Assembly (NCBI RefSeq): GCF_000189635.1
Contig: NW_002476082.1
Location: 62,001 to 126,000 of the forward strand
DNA length: 64,000 nucleotides
From: Tetrahymena thermophila SB210
Lineage: Eukaryota; Ciliophora; Oligohymenophorea; Hymenostomatida; Tetrahymenidae
Reading direction: 5' to 3'
Shown: positions 25,804-39,400 of the stretch, in pieces
Position numbering within the stretch: the stretch's first letter is position 1
Layout: each line of letters opens with the position of its first letter
Translations under genes and position numbers: made by a program
The notes under the pieces: model-generated
Databases searched by the model: none
What the model saw: the letters and a program-made list of their open reading frames with translations, nothing else
What the model was told of the DNA's origin: nothing

Positions 25804-26397
25804 ACAAAAAAGGCATAAACATTTAGAAAAAATTTTTAGATTTGTAAATAAATAAATTTGATCAGAGACTTAATAAATAAACAAATAAATAATAATACCA
25901 ATTTATATTAAAATTACAATAATAAATTTTAAAAATTCTCTATTCTTATTCTCTATATTTTTAATTTTGTCCTCAAACTTATATATTAAATTTTTCAAAA
26001 GTATTTAATTTAATAAATAAGTCTTGATTGAATCAATAATTTACTTATAAAAACTTAAAGTAGTACTTTTTTATAAAAATAATTGTTGTGCTTTTCTTTT
26101 TTTTATTTTCTTTAAAATGAATTTTAACTATATTAAATTTTTCTTGACGGTTTTTGTTATTTGTTAATAAAAAATTATTTTATTTGCTGCTTGTAAAATA
26201 TAATTATAAATTATATGAATTATAATTCTATATCCTATAATTGATTTTAATATTCATTTGATATATAATTAGTAAATAATTCATTTGAAGATAGATACTA
26301 TCAAAGATTTATATCAAAAAGACGCTGCGTTTATATAAAATTAAATACCAGATAGAATCAGTAGAATATACCATTTACTATAAATATAATTTATAAA
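25804..26397. other. Intergenic
   Basis: AT-rich spacer with stretches of TTATA and TTTA. It holds the 3' end of copy C and the presumed promoter of CPSF2. No exon or RNA gene is visible. Confidence 0.6.
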
Positions 26398-29300
26398 ATG
26401 AAAATTGAAGCTGAGTCAATTTTAAATTTAAAAAGAGATGGAGCTACCTCCACTTTACTCATTTTGGATGAAGAAATATACATTCTCCTTGACTGTGGTT
26501 TGAATTCTAATATGGATTTTACCGCTTATTGGCAAAATATTGAAAAATTGAAAAAAGTTGATATGATATTACTATCGCACGTTGGAGCTGAGTATGTAGG
26601 AGCTCTTCCATTCTTGTTAAATAATAAATAAATTATGAGTTAGGGTAAAAATATCAGGATTTACTCTACCACCCCTGTTATGAAATTGGGAATGTTTAAC
26701 TCTTACAATTAATATTTAAATACAATGATGCTTGCTAGTGAAGAAGAAACTCTAGTAACTGAAAAGTCATTTTAAAAATTCTATATTGCTTATGACAGGT
26801 GCAAAGTGATTTAGTTTTTTTAAAAAAAAGTCGTTCACATTAAAGATAAGGATATTATAATCAGTCCCAACTGTATTGGTAATACTTTAGGTGCTTGTGC
26901 TTGGATAATTAAAGATAACTTAATAAATATAATGTACATGATTTAGTTTAATCATATTAGTGATGAGCACTTAGATGGAATTAATATCAAAACTTTTGTA
27001 AAGAAAAGAATAGATGTGCTTATTACAGAATAGACTTTGTTAAATGGTCCTATTTCTAGTGATTTTCCTTCAACTACTCCTCTTTATCTAACAAATAAAA
27101 AAAGCAACAACTCCCTAAAAGATACTCTGAAATAGGCTATTCAAAAGACTGTAGAACAATTTGCAAGCCTTGTAATCGTATCATATCCAAACGAAAGAGT
27201 GATTGAAATTATTATGATTTTGTGGTAGATATGGAATGAATCTAAGTAAATACTTCGTTTTATTTTTCACACAAAAAACATTGTTAAATATAATTAAATA
27301 AATTTATTCATTTTAGAGATGCATAAAATATAAAAAATGATATTAAAATTAAGCAAGCATTTATATTTATTTTTTAATAAATATAAAAATTATGACTATT
27401 TTAGCAATGTATTTGGTCATTCTAATATTATTAGCGTTTTTGTTTTTCTCATAAGTTATTTTAAAATAGAAGATGATTAATAAAATAACAATAAAGATTA
27501 GTCTTAGAAATAATATAATGATATATTTTTAATAAACATTAAATCACGATTTTGATATTTAATATTTTTTTAATTACAAATAGAAGAAAGAGAAAAGATT
27601 TTATTTGAAAAATATTATTTATTCAAAAATAGTAATGTGAAAGAAAAAAATTTTTCATATAAATATATAAATACAAAGAATTGAGACTATTATTTATTTT
27701 AAAAATGTTATCATAAAAATATATTTACTATAAAATTTTATTACAATTATAAAATTATTTATCAAAATAAATATTTACATTTATAAATATAGAAAAATTT
27801 TTAAAATCCCTCAATAAGAAGACTAGTATGCTAAAATAGAGTTCTACCATAATTATAAAAAGTATTTATAAGATTTAGTTAATGACTAAATTAAATGCAT
27901 GAAGAAGGAAACAGCAGATATATTGATAAACAGCAATCCCTTATAACCAGAAAGCAATTTTATCAATTTGGAAAACATTTTTACTCCTTAATAGCCAGGC
28001 TAGCCTTTTAGGGGACCTAAAATTATTGTTACTACACAGTGTTGTCTTTATTATCCTTAGATGCTTAATTACATCAAAAGTATGGCAAGTAGTGATAAAA
28101 ACACACTTTTATTTATAGGTAAAACACATATTATAATATTTTAATTTAAGGTTGATAAAAACATCAAAAATTTAAAGGAAAAAAGTCAAACTCTAATAGA
28201 TACAAATGGCTGAAGTAAGGTCTTACTGGTTTGATAAAAGAAGATTAATTATTGCTTAGTGAATTGAGCAAAACTGTGATTAAACAGTTTTTATTTGAAG
28301 AAGAAGAGTAAAACTAACCTTAATTGAACTATCAACAATCAGGAATGCCTATTGAAGATAACTTCGATAATGAAACTGTAGCCACAGCCTAGGATAACCA
28401 TATAGAAGATTTGGATGATAAAACAAATATAGGAAAAGACTTATTTGATAATGAAGAAGAAGAGCAGGAATAGCTATTTGAATATAAGCAAAAGGACTAC
28501 TACAGATTTTTGTATAAAACAACAAAATATAAAAAAGGAGATTATGGTGAAGAGTTGACAGAAGAAGAATTAGAATTACTAAAAACTATAACTAATAAAA
28601 AGAAAAAAAAGGACATGCTTGCAAACAGAACATATATTACACCTGAATAAATAGCAACACAAGTATTTGATCTTGTTGAAAACACACTAATATAAAATTA
28701 CAAATTAATCCCTTTCATGTTCAATTCTTGTATGAATATCTAAGAATTCAATATCGATAGCGTTTCTGATGATAGATCAATCTCTAATATCTTTACATTG
28801 CTTAATCCAAAAAGAATATTCTATGTAAATATTTTCTTATTTTTTTTGGTTATTACTATTAAAAAAACAAAGTATTTTTACAATTATCCAAAAAGGCTTA
28901 TTTTTCACAATGAGAATTTTTTAAAGATTTGAAATTTTGAAAAGTTTAATTTCAATGCAATTTTCAAACTTTCAAAATAGATTTTATTTCATTCTTAGAA
29001 TAATTTATGTATTGATAAGAGAGATAATCTCAAACTTAATTCAAAATAATTTATTTTTAGAAAATTAAATTAGTAGTTTTCATAATATTTTAATATTATT
29101 TTATCAATTAGATAAATTAAGGAATAAATTAAGTTTAAGAATTATTAAGAGAAGAAACGGATATTCATAATAAGAGTTTGGACATTTTTAACTTTTAGAG
29201 CAAGATAAAAATTAACAGCAAAGTGTAAGGTAGACGCTTTGTTGGAAAAATAACTATGAACTATAATGAAGGTAGTTAAAATAAAGTTAATTTAACATTA

Positions 29301-29540
29301 GAGCAGGAGATGAATAATTCAAATCCTAATAGGGAATACTATGGAGATTATCCTCTAGAAAAGCTGTTGGAATACTTACAAAAATCTGGCTATACTTTTA
29401 CTGTAGCTTGGGGTGGTATTAATTATGAGGATAAAGTTATTATTAAAAAAGAAGACTAGAACTTCAGCGTGGAAGGTATAAGATGCAAGGAATACTATGA
29501 AATAAGGAAATTAGTATATGATTTTTTATAGAGCTTTTGA
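26398..29540 (+). CDS. CPSF2: Cleavage and polyadenylation specificity factor subunit 2 (CPSF100), 749 aa
   Basis: Four exons, phases agree: 26398-27245, 27793-28118, 28178-28824, 29112-29540. The N-terminal ~280 residues match the pseudo-metallo-beta-lactamase fold of CPSF100: ILLDCGLNSNMDF, MILLSHVGAEYVGALPF, IYSTTPVMKLG, NTLGACAWIIKD. The zinc-binding HxHxDH of the active nuclease CPSF73 is absent (here SHVGAEYVG), as expected for this scaffold subunit. Then come the IIVTTQCCL segment, an acidic linker, a KRIFY/INQGINQVQELL segment joined across intron 3, and the family-typical C-terminus EGIRCKEYYEIRKLVYDFL. Length is close to animal CPSF2 (about 780 aa). It acts in the nucleus in pre-mRNA 3'-end processing. 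Confidence 0.88.
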
Positions 29541-30281
29541 AAAAAATAATTTTTTGAAGAAAATATTTTAAGAAATGAGAAAATAATTGAATTTTTAAAA
29601 AGAGATATAAAAATAATTAATTTGTACATTTATTTACTTACTTACTTAATTAGTTAGTTAGTTAGTTATGCATATTTATTTATTTATTTACAAAAAGTTA
29701 AAAATAATTCAAATATAAATTCTTTAACTAGATTTTCATAAAAATTGTAATTTATTTATTTATTTATTTATTTTAATCTAAATTTCTATCTCTTTTTTAA
29801 TTGATAAAAAGTTTCTTTAAATTCTTTTTTAGCAATCAAACAAGCAAGCAAGTTAAATAATTTAAATTTTATAAACATTTATTAAACACTTTAATTCTTC
29901 CGCTCAAATTATTAATTGGGTGCTATTTCTATTTATAAATTTATATATTTAGCCGGCTAAAATTCTATTTGATATCTACTATTCGGTCAATGATAAATAT
30001 ATAATTCAAGATTTATAATTTTTTGAGCCAAAAATAAATCATATTGTTAATAATCCATTCTCTAATTACTATACGCATACTTTTATAACATTTTTTATAT
30101 CTTTTGTTTATTGCTAAAGAATACCTAGTCGAATTAAACTTTCTTCAAATATGATGAGATCTAGAAACTGGATTAAGAAATATTTAAGAATTTAAAAAGT
30201 TTTTTGAGATTTTTTTATTTAAAGGAATGAAATATTTTGTGTTTTTATAAGGCATAGTGTTTAATAGCTACTAAAACTGCC
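29541..30281. other. Convergent intergenic region with TTTA microsatellites
   Basis: Lies between the 3' ends of CPSF2 (plus) and the next gene (minus), so it holds two 3' UTRs. TTTA/TTAG repeats occur at 29628-29690 and 29750-29775. No coding sequence. Confidence 0.65.
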
Positions 30282-31022
30282 TCATTCTTACTAAATATAT
30301 TCTTTTGGAAGGTATTTTATAGTGAAAACTTTCCCTTTTTTAATAATAGTGGAGCGTTCTCCCATTTTCATCCTCTTTGACTTATGGCGGAAGTACTTTG
30401 GTATTTATATTTGGTGGTTTTAGTATCCTTCTATGTGATGAATGGAGAAAGGCTAGTTTTAGGTATTTATATTTGGATCGGGAATTTCGAATGGCTTGAA
30501 TAAATCTTTATTAGATGTTGCTGCAATATCTATTCTTATTTTCTTCTAGCTAGGGTCATTCTTAAGTCTTTCTGTGTCATATCCCAAAAAGGCAGGATTG
30601 ACTTGGAAAGAACGCATGGTATCTAATTCAGTAATACGGTTTTCCTTCAGTTCGTCATCGTGAAGCCATAAATGAACCTTAACAGGCTTCTTTTATTCTT
30701 CATTTTGCAAATCCTGCATGCTCAATAAATTATTATTGTTGTTATTGTTGTTTAGGCCGCCAAAAGAGGAAATTGCATTCAAATTAGTAACACTTGATAT
30801 TGCTCCATTTCCTTAACCATTTGGAAGAATGTTATTGCTGCTATAAATATTTTACTAAGTTCCTTCAACTCCATTATTTTCTCTATTTTTCTTTTAAAAG
30901 TTTCTAAGCTACTTTATACAGTTTTTAAGATCTTCGCTGAGGCGTTAATTCAAAGATAAGGGATTGTCTTTTTCAGTATTGAGCGGTTCTTTTGTTGTTA
31001 AACCTAAAAAGTCATGACTCAT
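30282..31022 (-). CDS. Unknown protein, 246 aa
   Basis: Single minus-strand exon, ATG at 31022, TGA at 30284-30282, 246 codons with no internal TGA and many TAA/TAG Gln codons. Residues ~25-50 are helical and basic. Residues ~55-115 are Asn/Gly/Ser-rich and include a run of eight Asn and one FGG. Residues ~120-190 look like a folded segment (KPVKVHLWLHDDELKENR, then FQVNPAFLGYDTERL, then IRIDIAATSNKDLFKPFEIP). The tail is basic. I do not recognise the family. G+C content is clearly higher than the flanks, supporting a real, probably expressed gene. Confidence 0.7.
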
Positions 31023-32374
31023 AATTTAGTTATAATATTTTATAAAATCTATATTATCACTCTTTTTTAAACCTATAACTATTTTTAATTATTTTTTATA
31101 GAGATTTTATTATATATATTTTTTATAATAAACTTCCTTTAATTATTTTTAGATTAAATCAAATCACAAACAATCATCATACCCTCTATCTATTCATTAT
31201 TTTCGCCCTATTTCTTTGGTTCCAAATTTAATTAAAATATAAATTAAACATTCTCAAATGTCATCTTTATTTTTTCATTTTTCCACTAAAATTATTTTAA
31301 AGAATTAAATAGAAATAAAGAATTCAAATAAATTTTGTTAACAATAGGGATACAACTTTCAATTAATAATTTAAATTTAAAATAATTTTTCCAAATATAT
31401 ATATATATTTGTTTGAGATAAACTATAAAAAATTATCTATCAAAATGGAATTATTAATTACATTTTGCTGGCTATTTTCACTTAGGTTTAATTTTTTTTT
31501 AATGTATTTCTTAATAGATTAATGATTATAAATTTATCATAAATTAAGAAATCAATTGTAATGCTTTTATTGAGGGTCAATCGAAAAATTAAATTGAAAA
31601 CATCTAAAGAATATTAATTAATTCAAAATAAAGAGAATCTTTTATGATGAAGAAAAATGACTTATTGAAGAAAAAAAAAATTTAAATCAGATTATTTTTA
31701 TTTGTAATAATTCAAATCTATTAAATAGATAAAAATGCTATTAAAACCCTATCTCTTATGAATTTACAGAATTTTATTTGTCATATCTTGAAATCTTGAT
31801 ACATAACCTTAGAATAAAAATAAAGAAAATCAATTTTTTAAAATAAAAAATAAAAAACATTCAAATAACATTTTTTTTTTCTTATACTGTTATAAAAATT
31901 ATTATTATTTCATACATATTTCGATATTTCTCAATCTATATTATCTCTCAATCTAATATTTATTAAATTCCGACCTATCTTTACAGAAAATAGATAGACA
32001 CTTTAATAATTCTTCATAAAAAAAATTTTTGTTTTAGATATTACTCTGTTTTTTTTTTTAAATTTGTAAGATAGATAAATAAAAATTTTTCAAATAAAAT
32101 ATTGTTTCCACTTATTCAATTGTGCTTTTTTAAAACTATAGAATATTTTTGCTTTTTATAAAAATTTAAAAATTAAAAAAATGAGGATCATTTGAATGTA
32201 ACTCTGCTAGTCTACCATTTATGCACAATAATATAAACTGATAGCAAAAGTGAATTCAATTAATTAAAAGTATTTATTATAAACTATTATTAACTAATTT
32301 TTGTGGATATATACTGACTCCAAATTATAATCCAAAAAAAAATTATAATTATTTAAAAAAATTAAAATTTGAGA
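31023..32374. other. Divergent promoter region
   Basis: 1.35 kb of A/T-rich sequence between a minus-strand gene start (31022) and a plus-strand start (32375), so it should carry both promoters. A short (ta)n run lies at 31399-31410. No exon is supported. Confidence 0.6.
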
Positions 32375-33100
32375 ATGTCAGAAAATAAAGATCTTGATGA
32401 AAATTTGTTAGATTCCAAACAATAGAAAAAGAAATCTGTATTCTACACTTTTGTGATAAAGTATCTATGTGGCTGCTTCAGTAATAATGGATAATCTAAT
32501 GATGAATAAACTACAGAAACTGGTGGGTAATAAAATTAAACTGATACACCATACAAAAGTATTTTGGATCCAACTTCATAATTAAGTTTCGTTAATTAAG
32601 GTGAAGAACACAACTCAAGAAGAATTACTTCATGTACTGAAAGCTATGAAAGTTTATAACAATCACACAATAACAACTCTACTAAATCTATCATTCAAGA
32701 TAAAGTTACTCAGGTATATAATTAGAATATTGTAACAAATAATGGATAAGAACACACTTAAATAGTTTTGAACAATAATAACCACAATCTAAATAATAAT
32801 GAAAATAATAACTCTTCTAATAACAATACAAAAACTACAATAACAGCAACAACAACTTCATCAGTCACTTAAGTATATGAAAATAATTAAATCATAACAA
32901 TGAATGAACAAACTATCATACAGCAAGGATAAGTAGATTCGTTTGTAAACTTGACTAATAACAATAACTAAAATAATACATTTTCTGTTAACAGTAATTA
33001 AACTAATACAACTGCATAATAATTAACTGAAGCATATGAAAATAATTTATTTACTATAATCCACGAATAATTAAATACATAATTATTAATAAAAGCTTGA
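32375..33100 (+). CDS. Asn/Gln/Thr-rich protein with a Cys cluster near the N-terminus, 241 aa
   Basis: Single exon, ATG 32375, TGA 33098-33100. Residues ~20-36 read KSVFYTFVIKYLCGCFSNN: a short hydrophobic, basic stretch followed by CGCF, which may be S-acylated (inference). From residue ~40 to the end the protein is dominated by Asn, Gln, Thr and Ser, with runs such as NNNENNNSSNNN, and is probably disordered or prion-like in composition. No known domain. The N-terminal Cys motif recalls the lipid-anchor family, but the C-terminal block of that family was not found. Confidence 0.7.
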
Positions 33101-34821
33101 AATGAGCAACAGATAAGTAAATAAGTAATTCTTATAATATAAAAAAATATATTTTCTGGTATTCTAATATTTATCTAAATAATGAAAATTATTGATTTTC
33201 ATTTAATTACATAATAAGTTTTGTTTATAATTTAGATAAGAAAATTAAGGAATTGTAAAATTAAAGGAATATTAATTAATTTATTTGTTGCATGATTTGA
33301 AATAAATCTAAGTTAGAATATAAATTTTCAAAACAAATTATCAGAATAGAGAGAAAAAAGTGATAAATCAATTAAAAACTATTTAATGATTATATTTATT
33401 ACAAAACTTACTAATTTATTTATTTATATATTACGATTAATTTATTCATAATTAAAACCAAAAACTAGTAGAAGTTGATAAAAAGATGTTTAATATTTTA
33501 ATCAAAAAATGTTAAAATATTAATTTTAAATGTAGCAATTAAGAAGAAAAAGTACTAATTTTATGATTTTCAAACGTTTTAATGTACTTCCCTCACATTT
33601 AATATTACATAAATAAATATTTCAATAAAAAATAATTAAATAGTTGTATAAAATTGTATTTCTTGTTTAATAACAATTTTTAATAAACAATCTTATGTGT
33701 GTGTATCAGTATGAATTTTGTACTAACTAACTAATCAGTATGAAAAATTACATAATAATATAATTAAGAAATCAAATAATTAACTCCTAAAATAATGCCT
33801 TCTTCAAAAGAAAAACTAACCTATAAAATCTTAAAAAATAAACTAATAAGCTTAGTCATATTGATAATTATCTATTGATTTATATTTATATTAGTTGATC
33901 TTAATCATATAAAAATTGAATTCAAATTTTATACAATTTATAAAATACCGTTTTTTTTGGCTCTTCGACTTATTTTTTACATAAATAATAATTTTAAGAT
34001 TTTATAATCTTTGTTTTCTTAGAATGAATGAATATACTTTATTAAGTTAACAATTTCAAAAATTAATTTCTGTTATATCTAACTTTACCATTTAAAATGT
34101 ATATTGGGATAATTAGTAAGCAACTTATTGAATATTTTTTTATTATGTATTATTAAATATACTAATCTTATAAAGAAAAACACTAGATTTTTTTTTAATT
34201 ATTTAAACACTTTATCTTAATTAAAAACGAACTTTTTCTCATAGTATTATTTTAATTTATATTAATCTTTCTTCAACCAGCATAATTAATTCATAAAAAT
34301 ATTTGTTTCTAATATATTTATAATTTATATTAAATGTAATTTAAATAAATTAGAATATTTTTTTTTAAAAACTGATTTACTTAAAAATTGAATTTATTCA
34401 AAGAATTAATCAGTATTCAAAATTTAATATTTATTTTTTACTTTTTTTTCACCTTTATTTAGTTAAGATTTCATCAACAAATTTAAAGGAAATAATAAAT
34501 AAAGGTTATTTTCAAATTAATTTATCATATATCTTGTTCCTAAGTTTGAAAATAGCTTAACTCAATTTCAGCTTAATAAATATTCTTACTTTACAAAGTA
34601 GTTTTATTTTAAAGAACTATTATTTTATTTGTCATCATAATGTTAGGTTAAAACATTTTTTTAAAATATTTTAAATTAGATTTTTTAGAAGAAGTAGCTA
34701 ACAAAATAAATAAATTATTTAATTATAATTACATTTTATATATAATATGAAAGTTATGTTCTTTTATTACATTAAAATTAGATCATTTTAAGTTTGATAC
34801 TTTTAATATAAACTTAAATTT
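33101..34821. other. Intergenic, convergent
   Basis: 1.7 kb between the 3' ends of two convergent genes. Low-complexity A/T sequence with scattered TGA; nothing recognisable on either strand. Confidence 0.55.
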
Positions 34822-35475
34822 TCATTATTATTTCAATAAAAAGTAGTGTATGATGCAATCATCTTAAGATATACTTTTGATGCTAATTTCTTTTGCATTT
34901 TAATCATTTTGTTAATGCAAATCTTTAAGAGTTTTGAATTTTTTATATTCATCAACATATTATTTACCTAATAAAATTTTATATGCATGCAAATGATATT
35001 TTACTGAGTTAATAAAGAAGGTAATTAGCCTATACTCAGATTTACCTCTTTTAGAAGGCTAATTAGATTGGTTTATTTGCACCTGATTATAATATTCTTT
35101 TAGATTTATAGTAGGATCAAATGCCCTTTCAACAAATTTGCTCAAATCAGCTAGTTGTGTATTTTAAAACGACTAATATAATTCTTAAGAAAGCAATTCA
35201 CCCTCATTTACAGGAGGTATATCATTTTACATATTAGTTTCTTATTTTTTTTCTTCTTCAAAGTTATTAAAACTTAGTTCTGCTGAAAATTAATTTTTCT
35301 ACTCTTCCTACTGATCATCAAAGCTCTACCTCATTATACCTTCATCGCTTGATTATAGTCTTTAAAAATTATTAGCATAATTAGGAAGTTACTTGTTTTA
35401 ATTATTTTTTTTGTTACTAAAAGGGTTTAAGTTATTGCAGAAAATTTCACATCTAGAAAATGAACAAAATCCCAT
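34822..35475 (-). CDS. Putative N-myristoylated protein of the lipid-anchor family, 217 aa
   Basis: Single minus-strand exon, ATG at 35475, TGA at 34824-34822. The start MGFCSFSRCEIFCNN has Gly2 plus three cysteines in the first 13 residues, a strong dual-acylation candidate. A polar, acidic middle follows. The C-terminal ~80 residues (YRLITFFINSVKYHLHAYKI, EYKKFKTLKDLHQQN, CIIHYFLL) align well with the end of the gene at 2-454 (FIQFKAASKIYQLHVYKI, VYKFNELKKNVEKK, IINYFVAW). This is the clearest pairwise match in the family and shows a dispersed copy ~34 kb away on the other strand. Function unknown. Confidence 0.78.
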
Positions 35476-36422
35476 TTTTTCTTATAATTATTAATACTTA
35501 TGTTTTTTGAAGTTTTTTTTGATATAAATTTTTTTGCTTGAAAAAGAAATTTTGATAGATAAAAACTCAATTCATTTCTCCTATAAATGAGTAAATTACT
35601 TATTAATAATAATTTATGATTTCTATATCAAAAAATCTATCTATGATTTAAAATATCTATCAAACATGATTTTTAAATGAAGTTCTTTTACAAAAGCTGA
35701 AGACTACAAATTTTTCGTTTACAGATAAATTATACTTAAATCATAAACTAAATAACTAAATAAAATAATGAATGATTAAAAATTTTTTAATTGAAAATCT
35801 TTTTTACAAACAAACAAGCAAACAAATTTAAATACTTGCTATTTATTATTTAATTAATTTTCCATAAAATATAGATTATTTTTTCATTTAATTGAATTTT
35901 ATAATAACTAAAAAGAAGTTTTTATTGTAATATTTTTGATTCTATTTAAATATTAACTTCATTAAAATATTTTTTCTTGACTAGAGATATTATTTATTTG
36001 TTAGTCAAAAAAATATTAGATTTAAATTCAACATTTTTTTATTAAAAAAATATAAAATAGTTTGATTTAATTTTTAAAGGTTCATTCATATTCATTTAAA
36101 TTTTTCAAAAATACTTTGCATGGTGCTTCAGTATAATTTTTGTTAACATTATATACAAATATATTATTAGCAACTAAAATAATAATAATTATTATGAATT
36201 AAAACATTTCTTAAAATAATTTGATATATTTTCTAAATATTTTGAAATTTAGTAAAATTTATTGACTATTTTATAAAATAATAATACTACATTATATATT
36301 ATGTAGAATGTATTACTAAACATACCTCAACCTAACATATCAAAAATTTTATCTTATTAATTTTAAGGCAATATAAGATAGATAAAAATTCTTAAAACTA
36401 ATTCTTTAAGGAGTTTGATCTT
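35476..36422. other. Divergent promoter region
   Basis: AT-rich spacer between the starts of the minus-strand gene (35475) and the LRR gene (36423). No exon identified; presumably promoters of both. Confidence 0.55.
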
Positions 36423-39400
36423 ATGGTGTAATTAATTGCTTCTAGATACTTTTAATAAATTTCTGAAGAGGTAAGAAATATCTGAGTAAAAATATTTATT
36501 AAATTTCCCAATTGATTTAGGAATCGAAATCTGATAAAAAAATTTCTTTTCTAAAATCTAAATAGCCATAATAAATATAAAATTTAGATTGTCTATCTCA
36601 AAAGCAATCTAATTTATCATAAAAAAATACTTAAATTTCATAATAAGATTAGTAAAAATTATAATCTTTTTTAATTAATTCAGAAATAATTGATCAGAAA
36701 AAAAAATTAGTCAATATTTATCATTCAAATTTTTTAAATGAAAAAAATTTTGATATAATAAATTTCAAAGAATAATAATTATTAATTTTTAAATAATTTA
36801 TTTTTATAAAGTAAAGACTTATTTAGATTTTAGAAATAGAATGATTATCAAAAAATTATCATAAGTAATTTAAATATTAAACAAAATATTATTGGACATT
36901 TATTTAAAAATAGGTTGAATTACTAAAAAATTAGGATTTAGAGTGGCTTTTAATTGATCTTCGGTAACTTATTTTGCTAAGCTTTTTTTTAATTTTTAAA
37001 GAATTTATTGATAAAATTTAGTAAAGAACACTTAATAATAGAAGAATATCTAACAGAATTAAGTAAATATTTTGCTAAATAGCCACAAGCTTTATAGTCG
37101 TTAAAACTGTACTTTGGGTAGATATAATTAATCAAGTTTAAAAAATTATTTATTTAAATAATAATTAATTTATTAGTGAAATCGCTTAAGTTAATCAATT
37201 AATTGCATGTAAAATATCATAAGGAATAATAAATGCTAAAAATCTTAAAGAAATTATTGTTGATTTAAAGTATTAAGATTTTTTATTGACTATCAAGCAT
37301 AAATATTTTTAAATTAAAGTGGAATTAGTGTTGGAGATGAGGCCATATTTAATCTTACCTTTGCTTTTTCATAATGCCGCTTTTTAACTAATTTATAATT
37401 AAATTTTAAGTAAAATCAATTTAAAATTTAAATATTTAAAATAAAATAATAACATTAACAATAAAAATGCTTTTTGATTCGATATTCTTAAATTTTAGCC
37501 ATGCCTTGTTTAATGAAATATTTTTTTTAATTTTTTTCAATAAAACAAAAGAAACGCATAAATTGGATGGTATGGAAGCCAATAACTTGGAAAAGCTTTA
37601 TCATAATGTTAAAATTTAACTAATTTAAACCTTTAATTGAAGTAGATTTAAAAAAAATATTTATAACATTAAGTGTAATTTATATTAAAGAAATAATAAT
37701 CTTGATTCTAGCAGTATTTAAGAAATAAGTTAATCATTTGAGCTATGCAAAAATATTTAGTTGCTTAACTTATATTTACAGTGAGTTTATTCAAAAAATT
37801 TTTAGAAATAAAACAATTATTTAATTTAAAGAGCTAACAACTTTTAGTAAGAAGGAGCCTCAAATTTAGCTTAATCAATCTAAAAATGTCCTGGAATTAG
37901 ATTTTTAACTCTTTTTATTCAGTAATCTTTAATAAATTTTTTATTAAATATTTCTTTTCTAACTTTGTTAATATTTAAAATGTTAATGATAAACAATTTT
38001 TAACTAAAAAGAATTAAATTATAAAGCATTAACTTCAAAATGATAAAATATTATAATATTTAATTAACCAAAGATCCAACTATATAAATGACGAAGGAGC
38101 ATATAGAATAGGATAAGCTATTTCTTAATTAAAAAACTTAGAGCATATTTTGTTAAATATGAAGTAAATAAAAAAAGAACTTTTCACAAAATAACTTTAT
38201 AAATAAATTAAAAAGATGGAGTAATATTGGGGATGTTGGAGTAACTAAAATATTCTAAGGATTATTAGAATGCAAAAAAATAGCTGATATAAATATTAAT
38301 TTATTGTAATTGGATAAATTAATGCTTAAAATTTAATATTAATTTAAGTTCATAAAAAATAGATCTAATAGGATAACTAATAAAGGGTTAACTCAATTGG
38401 CAGAGTTAATCTCAAGCAGTTAACATTTAACAAATCTTAAAATAGATTTAAGGTTTCAAATTAAAGCATTAACTTAGGTTTAAATTTATAATTAATATAA
38501 ATTAGATGGAATAATTTTGATGTTGAAGGTGAGTTTTTAATTTTCAAGGGAATATCGAAATCTAAAAGTTTAAAAAAAGTGTCTACATATTTGCTGTAAT
38601 ATAATAAATAGTTAATTAGATTTATTATATAATTAAAAATAAAAATTTTTAAGTTAAAAAAATAGTGAAGCTTACAATTTATAATAGTTAAATTTAGGAA
38701 TTCTTAAATTTGAAACAATAGAAGAACTTCTAATTAGTATGAAGTAATAATTAATGCTTTTAAAATAATTTATTAATTAAATAGATTAAAATTAATATCA
38801 ATAAAATATTTTTGTGTTGATTTAAATTTTACTCTATTTATACTTTTAGAGGTAAAGAGATAGAAAGCTTAGGAGTTAGCAAGATTACTCAAGGCTTATT
38901 ATCATTTAAAAACTTAAAGAAACTAAAATTAAATTTAAAGTAAAATTATTTATAAAAAGATTATATTTCTAATAAAAACTATTATTAAAGTCAAGATGAT
39001 ATTGATGATTAATAATTGTAATCATCTTCAATAAACTTAGAGAAATTGTATTAGATAGATCAATTGTAGCTTAATTTATCGTAACTAAAATTAAACTAAT
39101 TTTATTTTTTTTAAATTTTTCAAAATTTAATTAAGGTCAAACAAGATTGAAAATTTAGGAGTAGAAAGTCTGTTTAAAGCTTTTTAAAAACTTAGCCATT
39201 TAAATAAATTATGTATTGATTTAAGGTAAAAATTAAATATTTTTTACAATACATATTTAAAATATTTCTTTTTTGCATTTAGTTTCAATAAAATAACTTT
39301 ATAAGGAGTTGACTGTATAAAAGGGATTTCTCAAATTCAGAATCTAACATTTTTAAAAATTAATTTGGAGTATTAAAAAATTTTTTAAATAAAATAAATT

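Noticed and set aside
27330..27545. Open frame in CPSF2 intron 1 that could be an extra exon
   Set aside because: Its frame does not fit the two-base overhang of exon 1, while exon 1 joins exon 2 at 27793 in perfect phase and matches CPSF100 order.
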